The notes beneath the pieces were generated by a model. That model saw only the letters and a program-made list of their open reading frames with translations. It was not told the DNA's origin and made no database searches. DNA of 64,000 bases from Neisseria animalis (GTDB lineage: Bacteria; Pseudomonadota; Gammaproteobacteria; Burkholderiales; Neisseriaceae): the NCBI RefSeq assembly GCF_900636515.1, contig NZ_LR134287.1, positions 1,984,001-2,048,000 on the forward strand, in the 5' to 3' direction. A program made the translations under genes and the position numbers. Within the stretch, counting starts at the first letter, position 1, and each line of letters opens with the position of its first letter. Below are positions 58,217 to 64,000 of the stretch, in pieces.

Positions 58217-58245
58217 TTGTTCAATTTTTACAAAACCGTTAATCT
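58217..58245 (+). promoter_or_regulatory. Probable aroG promoter
   Basis: TTGTTC (58217-58222), 17 bases, TAATCT (58240-58245), at the end of a very AT-rich stretch (58110-58235) that could act as an UP element. Confidence 0.5.
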
Positions 58246-58273
58246 GTTCACATATTCAGAATAAGGACAAGCC

Positions 58274-59314
58274 ATGCAAAGCTACCAAACCGACGATATT
58301 AAAATCAAAGAAGTCAAAGAACTGCTGCCGCCGATTGCCCACCTGTACGAACTGCCGATTAGCGAAAAAGCGGCAGAGCTGGTTCACCAAACCCGCCACG
58401 AAATTGCCGATTTGGTACACGGCAAAGACAAACGCCTGCTGGTCGTTATCGGCCCCTGCTCGATTCACGATCCCGAAGCTGCCTTGGAATACGCACAACG
58501 CCTGCTGACCTTGAGAAAAAAATACGAAAAAGAGCTGCTCATCGTGATGCGTGTTTATTTTGAAAAACCGCGCACCACCGTCGGCTGGAAAGGATTGATT
58601 AACGATCCGCATTTGGACGGTTCTTTCGACATCAACTTCGGTCTGCGCCAAGCGCGCAAATTGCTGCTGACCCTGAACAACATGGGCATGCCCGCCTCCA
58701 CCGAGTTTCTCGACATGATTACGCCCCAATATTATGCCGATCTGATTTCATGGGGCGCAATCGGCGCGCGCACCACCGAAAGCCAAGTCCACCGCGAACT
58801 GGCCAGCGGCTTGTCCTGCCCTGTCGGTTTCAAAAACGGTACCGACGGCAACCTGAAAATCGCCATTGACGCCATCGGCGCGGCCAGCCACCCCCACCAC
58901 TTCCTCTCCGTCACCAAAAGCGGACATTCCGCCATCGTCCACACCAGCGGCAACCCCGACTGCCACGTTATCTTACGCGGCGGCAAAGAGCCGAATTACA
59001 GCGCGGAACACGTCCAATCTGCAGCCGAACAGCTTGCCAAAGCAGGCGTTACACCCAAGCTGATGGTCGATTGCAGCCACGCCAACAGCCGTAAAGACTA
59101 CACGCGCCAGATGGAAGTTGCCGCCGACATTGCCGCCCAACTGCGTAACGGCGAAGACAACATCATGGGGGTCATGGTAGAAAGCCATCTGGTCGAAGGC
59201 CGCCAAGACAAGCCCGAAACCTACGGCCAAAGCATTACCGATGCCTGTATCGGCTGGGACACCACCGAAGAACTGCTCGCATTGCTTGCCGAAGCCAACC
59301 GCACGCGCGTATAA
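58274..59314 (+). CDS. aroG: DAHP synthase, type I-alpha
   Basis: Condenses PEP and erythrose-4-phosphate, the entry step to aromatic amino acids. The 346-residue protein is complete, with VVIGPCSIHDPE, MRVYFEKPRTTVGWKG, GARTTESQVHRE, the KNGTDGN loop, VILRGGKEPNY and VDCSHANSRKD. AATAAGGA precedes the ATG. It is a different subfamily from the degenerate protein at 36029-36907. Confidence 0.97.
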   Translation: MQSYQTDDIKIKEVKELLPPIAHLYELPISEKAAELVHQTRHEIADLVHGKDKRLLVVIGPCSIHDPEAALEYAQRLLTLRKKYEKELLIVMRVYFEKPRTTVGWKGLINDPHLDGSFDINFGLRQARKLLLTLNNMGMPASTEFLDMITPQYYADLISWGAIGARTTESQVHRELASGLSCPVGFKNGTDGNLKIAIDAIGAASHPHHFLSVTKSGHSAIVHTSGNPDCHVILRGGKEPNYSAEHVQSAAEQLAKAGVTPKLMVDCSHANSRKDYTRQMEVAADIAAQLRNGEDNIMGVMVESHLVEGRQDKPETYGQSITDACIGWDTTEELLALLAEANRTRV

Positions 59315-59330
59315 CCTTCTTCAAGTACAC

Positions 59331-59377
59331 AAAGGCCGTCTGCACATTGCCAAATATGCAATTTGCAGACGGCCTTT
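59331..59377 (+). terminator. DUS-pair terminator after aroG
   Basis: AAAGGCCGTCTGCA and TGCAGACGGCCTTT, a 14-bp stem, starting 17 bp past the aroG stop. Confidence 0.75.
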
Positions 59378-59472
59378 CGTTTCCCGACCATACCGCCCGA
59401 ACCAATTCAAGCAATTCAAACAACAGCCTGAAAATGCAGACGACATTTTTTATCAAATAAAGTACAATATTG

Positions 59473-59579
59473 TATAGTCGAATAAAATAAGAATGAGACA
59501 AGGCAGCGAAGCCGCAGACAGTACACATAGTACGGCAAGGCAAAGCAACGCTGTATCATTCTTATTTTAAATGACTATA
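59473..59579 (+). mobile_element. 107-bp MITE, copy 8
   Basis: A complete copy ending 71 bp upstream of the second phase-variable GT2 gene, so it could influence its transcription. Confidence 0.95.
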
Positions 59580-59650
59580 CTTCAATACAAGCGCTTGGTA
59601 ATCGTTTACCAAACATCATCTCAACCCCGCCATCACACAATTTACCGCAT

Positions 59651-60702
<1,052 letters not shown>

Positions 60703-60720
60703 GCCGAAACAGCAACCGCT

Positions 60721-60779
60721 AAAAAAGGCCGTCTGCAAAATCCGCCTTTCATACAGGCAATTTGCAGACGGCCTTTTTT
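60721..60779. terminator. DUS-pair terminator after the GT2 gene
   Basis: AAAAAAGGCCGTCTGCAAA and TTTGCAGACGGCCTTTTTT, a stem of about 19 bp. Confidence 0.85.
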
Positions 60780-60796
60780 GGTTTAAAAGATTGTTT

Positions 60797-60903
60797 TATA
60801 GTCGAATAAAATAAGAATGAGACAAGGCAGCGAAGCCGCAGACAGTACACATAGTACGGCAAGGCAAAGCAACGCCGTATCATTCTTATTTTAAATGACT
60901 ATA
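60797..60903 (+). mobile_element. 107-bp MITE, copy 9
   Basis: A complete copy between the convergent GT2 gene and rlmL. Confidence 0.95.
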
Positions 60904-60913
60904 CCTTGAAAAA

Positions 60914-62053
60914 TCAGCGGTTGGAACCTTTAACCATATCCATCAGAAACAAACGGCAATCCAAATTACCGTTGTACAGCGGAATTTTACGCTTGGGCGA
61001 CAGGCGCAGATATTTCGGCATTTCACGATCGCCGGTAAACATACCCACCAGCCAGCCGGCATAGTGCTGCTTCAACCACGAGCCAAGCTGCGGATACAGC
61101 GCCTGCAACGCCTGAACTTCTGCCAAGCGCACACCGTAAGGCGGATTGGAAATCATCACGCCGCCTTCCCCATTTGGCCGCACATCTTGAGCGTCTGCCA
61201 TCTGCCAGCGGATAATGTCGTCCACTTCGGCAGCTTCGGCATTTGCCTGCGCCGCGCGTATCATTTGGCGGTCGTTGTCGCTGCCGGAGATGGGCACCGG
61301 CGCGGTACGGATTTGTTCGCGCGCCTGTTGGCGGATGGCCACCCACGCTGCCTTATCGAAGTTCTGCAATTTTTCAAACCCGAAACGGCGCATCAGCCCG
61401 GGCGCGCGGCGGGTAGCAATCCAAGCCGCTTCCACCGCCAGCGTACCGCTGCCGCAAAACGGGTCTTGAAACGGCTGTGAGCCGTCGTATCCCGCCAGCA
61501 GCAGCAAGCCCGCCGCCAGATTTTCGCGCAACGGTGCTTCGCCGGTATCTTGGCGGTATCCGCGCTTAAACAGGGCTTCCCCCGAAGTGTCGATAAAAAT
61601 CTGCACATCGCGCTCGCCGATAAAAGCGTGTACGCGCACATCGGGGCGGATTTTGCCGACACTCGGCCGCGCATCATAAATATCGCGGAACGCATCGCAC
61701 ACGGCATCTTTGATTTTCAGTCCGATAAAATCCAGACTTTTCACATTGGCGCGTTTGCCTTCCACCTTGACCTTAAACGTCTGCTCCAGCGTAAACCAGT
61801 TGAACCAATTAATGCTTTTCGCCAATTTGTAAATATCGTTTTCATTGCGGTAGCCGCCTTTGCCCAAGCGCAGCAGAACGCGGCTGGCCGTGCGCGAATG
61901 AAGGTTGATGCGGTACACCTGCTCCATCGTTCCCCTGCAGGAGACACCGCCGTCCACCGCCCGAATATCGGTGCAGTCAAGCCCGGAGAGTTCTTCGGAC
62001 AACGGTGCTTCCAAACCGCGCGGACAAGTAATAAATAAACTGTATTGGGTCAT
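60914..62053 (-). CDS. rlmL: 23S rRNA G2445 N2-methyltransferase RlmL (THUMP type)
   Basis: A 379-residue methyltransferase. The N-terminal THUMP domain (residues about 1-160, [15 protein letters not shown]) is followed by [15 protein letters not shown], the AdoMet loop [15 protein letters not shown] and the catalytic SNPPYGVRL. It corresponds to the N-terminal half of E. coli RlmKL; the RlmK domain is absent, as in many other bacteria. Confidence 0.92.
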   Translation of the reverse strand: MTQYSLFITCPRGLEAPLSEELSGLDCTDIRAVDGGVSCRGTMEQVYRINLHSRTASRVLLRLGKGGYRNENDIYKLAKSINWFNWFTLEQTFKVKVEGKRANVKSLDFIGLKIKDAVCDAFRDIYDARPSVGKIRPDVRVHAFIGERDVQIFIDTSGEALFKRGYRQDTGEAPLRENLAAGLLLLAGYDGSQPFQDPFCGSGTLAVEAAWIATRRAPGLMRRFGFEKLQNFDKAAWVAIRQQAREQIRTAPVPISGSDNDRQMIRAAQANAEAAEVDDIIRWQMADAQDVRPNGEGGVMISNPPYGVRLAEVQALQALYPQLGSWLKQHYAGWLVGMFTGDREMPKYLRLSPKRKIPLYNGNLDCRLFLMDMVKGSNR

Positions 62054-62184
62054 GTTTCGTGACTTTCCGGATAAAGGCAGGCTTACCCTGCAAGCGGACT
62101 GTCCGAACGCAGCATACGCTTTTTTGCAGACGGCATTTCAAGCCCAAAGGCCGTCTGCAAATCGGATATGCGGCCGGACAAAAA

Positions 62185-62291
62185 TATAGTCATTTAAAAT
62201 AAGAATGATACAGCGTTGCTTTGCCTTGCCGTACTATGTGTACTGTCTGCGGCTTCGCTGCCTTGTCTCATTCTTATTTTATTCGACTATA
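62185..62291 (-). mobile_element. 107-bp MITE, copy 10
   Basis: A complete copy in reverse orientation between rlmL and pdxJ. The 62054-62184 part has three DUS-like sites and no gene. Confidence 0.95.
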
Positions 62292-62350
62292 AAAAACCAA
62301 GCAAACCGCAATGTCTGATGGTGAACCACGGCAAACGGCCGCGGAGCATA

Positions 62351-63082
62351 CTATTCGGATAAAAGGCGTGCTTTAAACATCGCGTCTTTCATCTGGCGGA
62401 CGGCTTCGGGCAAGCCCAAAAATACCGCTTGGGAAATCAGCGAATGGCCGATGTTCAATTCCTTAATGGCAGGAATTTTGGCAATCGGCGCAACATTGTG
62501 TATCGTCAGACCGTGCCCCGCGTTGACCACCAAGCCCAAGCCGTCTGCAAAATCCGCACCCTCTTCAATCCGGCGCAACTGCCGCGCGCGCTCTTCGTGG
62601 TTCGGCGCATCGGCATACGCGCCGGTATGCAGCTCAATCACCGGCGCACCGACTTCTTTTGCCGCGCGGATTTGCGCTTCATCGGCATCGATAAACAAAG
62701 ACACCCGAATCCCGGCGCGGGTAAGGGTTTGCGTAAATTCGGCAATTTTCTCCTGCTGCGCCAATACGTCCAAACCGCCTTCCGTGGTAACTTCCTGACG
62801 TTTTTCCGGCACAATGCAGACATCTTGCGGCTGCACGGCAAGCGCGTTGTCCAGCATTTCTTCTGTTAATGCCATTTCCAGATTCAAACGTGTGCGGATC
62901 GCGTTTTTCACCGCAAACACATCGGCATCTTTGATGTGGCGGCGGTCTTCGCGCAAATGCAGGGTAATCAGATCCGCACCGTGGGTTTCCGCAATCAGCG
63001 CGGCCTCAACCGGGCTGGGATAAGTGGTTCCGCGTGCATTACGCAGGGTGGCGACATGGTCGATATTGACACCTAACAGCAT
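62351..63082 (-). CDS. pdxJ: Pyridoxine 5'-phosphate synthase PdxJ
   Basis: Condenses 3-amino-1-hydroxyacetone phosphate with DXP to pyridoxine phosphate. The 243-residue barrel starts [19 protein letters not shown]. It has [37 protein letters not shown] and [22 protein letters not shown] precedes ATG 63082. The frame stays open upstream to 63244 through a MITE, but the family start is at 63082. Confidence 0.96.
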   Translation of the reverse strand: MLLGVNIDHVATLRNARGTTYPSPVEAALIAETHGADLITLHLREDRRHIKDADVFAVKNAIRTRLNLEMALTEEMLDNALAVQPQDVCIVPEKRQEVTTEGGLDVLAQQEKIAEFTQTLTRAGIRVSLFIDADEAQIRAAKEVGAPVIELHTGAYADAPNHEERARQLRRIEEGADFADGLGLVVNAGHGLTIHNVAPIAKIPAIKELNIGHSLISQAVFLGLPEAVRQMKDAMFKARLLSE

Positions 63083-63158
63083 GGCTTGTCCTTTCCATAA
63101 AATCCAATGCCCGTATTGTGGCACAAAAGCCGTCTGCAAATACAGCCGTTTCCGCCAA

Positions 63159-63280
63159 TATAGTCGAATAAAATATAGTCGAATAAAATAAGAATGAGAC
63201 AAGGCAGCGAAGCCGCAGACAGTACACATAGTACGGCAAGGCAAAGCAACGATGTATCATTCTTATTTTAAATGACTATA
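63159..63280 (+). mobile_element. 107-bp MITE, copy 11, with duplicated left end
   Basis: The full element is 63174-63280; an extra 15 bp of left terminal repeat (TATAGTCGAATAAAA) lies directly before it at 63159-63173. Confidence 0.95.
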
Positions 63281-63370
63281 AAAATGATACAAGGCAGCAA
63301 AGCCGCAGACAGTACAAATAGTACGGCAAGGCGAAGCAACGCTGTATCATTTTTATTTTAAATGACTATA
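63281..63370 (+). mobile_element. Partial, diverged MITE copy 12 in tandem
   Basis: Follows copy 11 head to tail, lacks most of the left end, and has several substitutions (CAAATAGTACGGCAAGGCGAAGC, ATTTTTATTTT) before the intact right end. Confidence 0.88.
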
Positions 63371-63403
63371 AAACACCAAACAGCCAAACAAACACCGCCC
63401 ACG

Positions 63404-64000
63404 CTACATTTCCTGCGGATCGACATCGACACTCCAGCGGATATGACGGTCGCTGTCCTGCTTCAAAACCTGAAGCCACAAATCCAACGCATAATGCAGG
63501 TTTTTCCGCGAAGAAGATTCCAAGAAAATTTGGGCGCGTTCCCGCTCGGCAAGGCGCACCATCAGCATGGGCGCGGCACCAAACTGGGTAACGCCTTCGG
63601 GCAGCAGCGGCTCGACAAGGGCTTTGATACCGTTCAGAAAATCCATGGCCTGAGCCACATTCGGCGCATCGGCGCGAATGGCGGTCTGAAAGCCGAACGG
63701 CGGCATGTCGAACAATTTGCGTTCTGCCAGCTCCCTGTCGGCAAACAGGCGGTAGTCCTGCATCTTCACCGCTGAAAATACGGGGTGTTCGGGAAGCTGG
63801 GTCTGAATCAGCACCCTGCCGGCTTTATCGGCACGCCCCGCCCTGCCCGATACCTGCATCAGCTCGGCAAACAGGCGTTCCGGCGCGCGGAAGTCAGAAC
63901 TGTACAAACTGCCGTCTGCATTTAACACCACCACCAGATTCAGGCGCGCGAAATCATGCCCTTTGGCAATCATCTGCGTACCGACCAATATATCCACGCC
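63404..64000 (-). CDS. priA: Primosomal helicase PriA, 3' part
   Basis: The C-terminal 198 codons of PriA, which restarts stalled replication forks; the 5' part lies beyond the right edge. Visible are helicase motif V (ILVGTQMIAKGHDFARLNLVVVLNAD), motif VI (QVSGRAGRADKAGRVLIQT) and the C-terminal domain with PPFGFQTAIRADA. The frame is open through base 64000. Confidence 0.93.
   Translation of the reverse strand, partial: GVDILVGTQMIAKGHDFARLNLVVVLNADGSLYSSDFRAPERLFAELMQVSGRAGRADKAGRVLIQTQLPEHPVFSAVKMQDYRLFADRELAERKLFDMPPFGFQTAIRADAPNVAQAMDFLNGIKALVEPLLPEGVTQFGAAPMLMVRLAERERAQIFLESSSRKNLHYALDLWLQVLKQDSDRHIRWSVDVDPQEM

Noticed and set aside
60914..62053. rlmL considered truncated compared with E. 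coli RlmKL
   Set aside because: The single-activity RlmL form with THUMP and one methyltransferase domain is normal in many bacteria and both ends are intact.

Overview
The window is chromosomal DNA of a Neisseria-type betaproteobacterium. Three observations support this. DNA uptake sequences (DUS) of the GCCGTCTG family occur every few hundred bases. There is a neisserial porin, a MisR/MisS-type two-component pair and a PglL-type O-oligosaccharyltransferase. A DpnI-like gene resembles the neisserial dam-replacing gene. Most DUS here read GCCGTCTGCAAA, with GCCGTCTGAA in the minority, so this is probably a commensal species with its own uptake dialect rather than N. meningitidis or N. gonorrhoeae.

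Layout. 1-2377 (minus) holds the end of a tricarballylate/citrate oxidation operon (tcuA, then tcuB running off the left edge). 2820-6639 (plus) carries hisA, hisF, hisI and hisE, interspersed with a small membrane protein and a TSUP exporter. 6822-9850 holds a HIT hydrolase, tatABC, a lipoprotein and a DUF2069 membrane protein. pglL (9850-11679), misR/misS (11991-14213), a phase-variable GT2 glycosyltransferase (14308-15433) and a Pat-like protein acyltransferase (15468-17840) follow. Next come the rpsP-rimM-trmD-rplS operon and nrdR-ribD.

22008-33673 is a dense, co-directional protein-glycosylation locus: a UDP-HexNAc 6-dehydrogenase, a flippase, three GT4 glycosyltransferases, a phosphoglycosyltransferase, an ATP-grasp ligase, a HAD phosphatase, a PglC-like aminotransferase and a PglD-like dehydratase. 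Together with pglL, its genes predict O-glycosylation with a diamino-trideoxyhexose base sugar, acylated by the ATP-grasp enzyme, and probably an N-acetylhexosaminuronic acid. The phosphoglycosyltransferase and ATP-grasp enzymes look like a split form of the PglB2 fusion.

33944-45022 has a YejA-like binding protein, a catalytically degenerate DAHP-synthase paralogue, tRNA-Lys, small metabolic genes, prmA, a candidate structured RNA, accC/accB and queA. 45790-50944 (minus) has osmC, the DpnI-like drg, uvrD, xerC and a thioesterase. 51175 to the right edge has fba, a porin, mtgA, aroE, glnA, aroG, a second phase-variable GT2, rlmL, pdxJ and the 3' part of priA.

Repeats stand out. Eleven complete copies plus one partial copy of a 107-bp palindromic-ended MITE lie between genes. 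There are also two CCAG tetranucleotide tracts at the starts of paralogous GT2 genes (both in the OFF register here), a 171-173 bp non-autonomous element with IS1106-like ends, a 235-bp tandem duplication, an 80-bp spaced duplication, and many paired DUS that form terminator hairpins.
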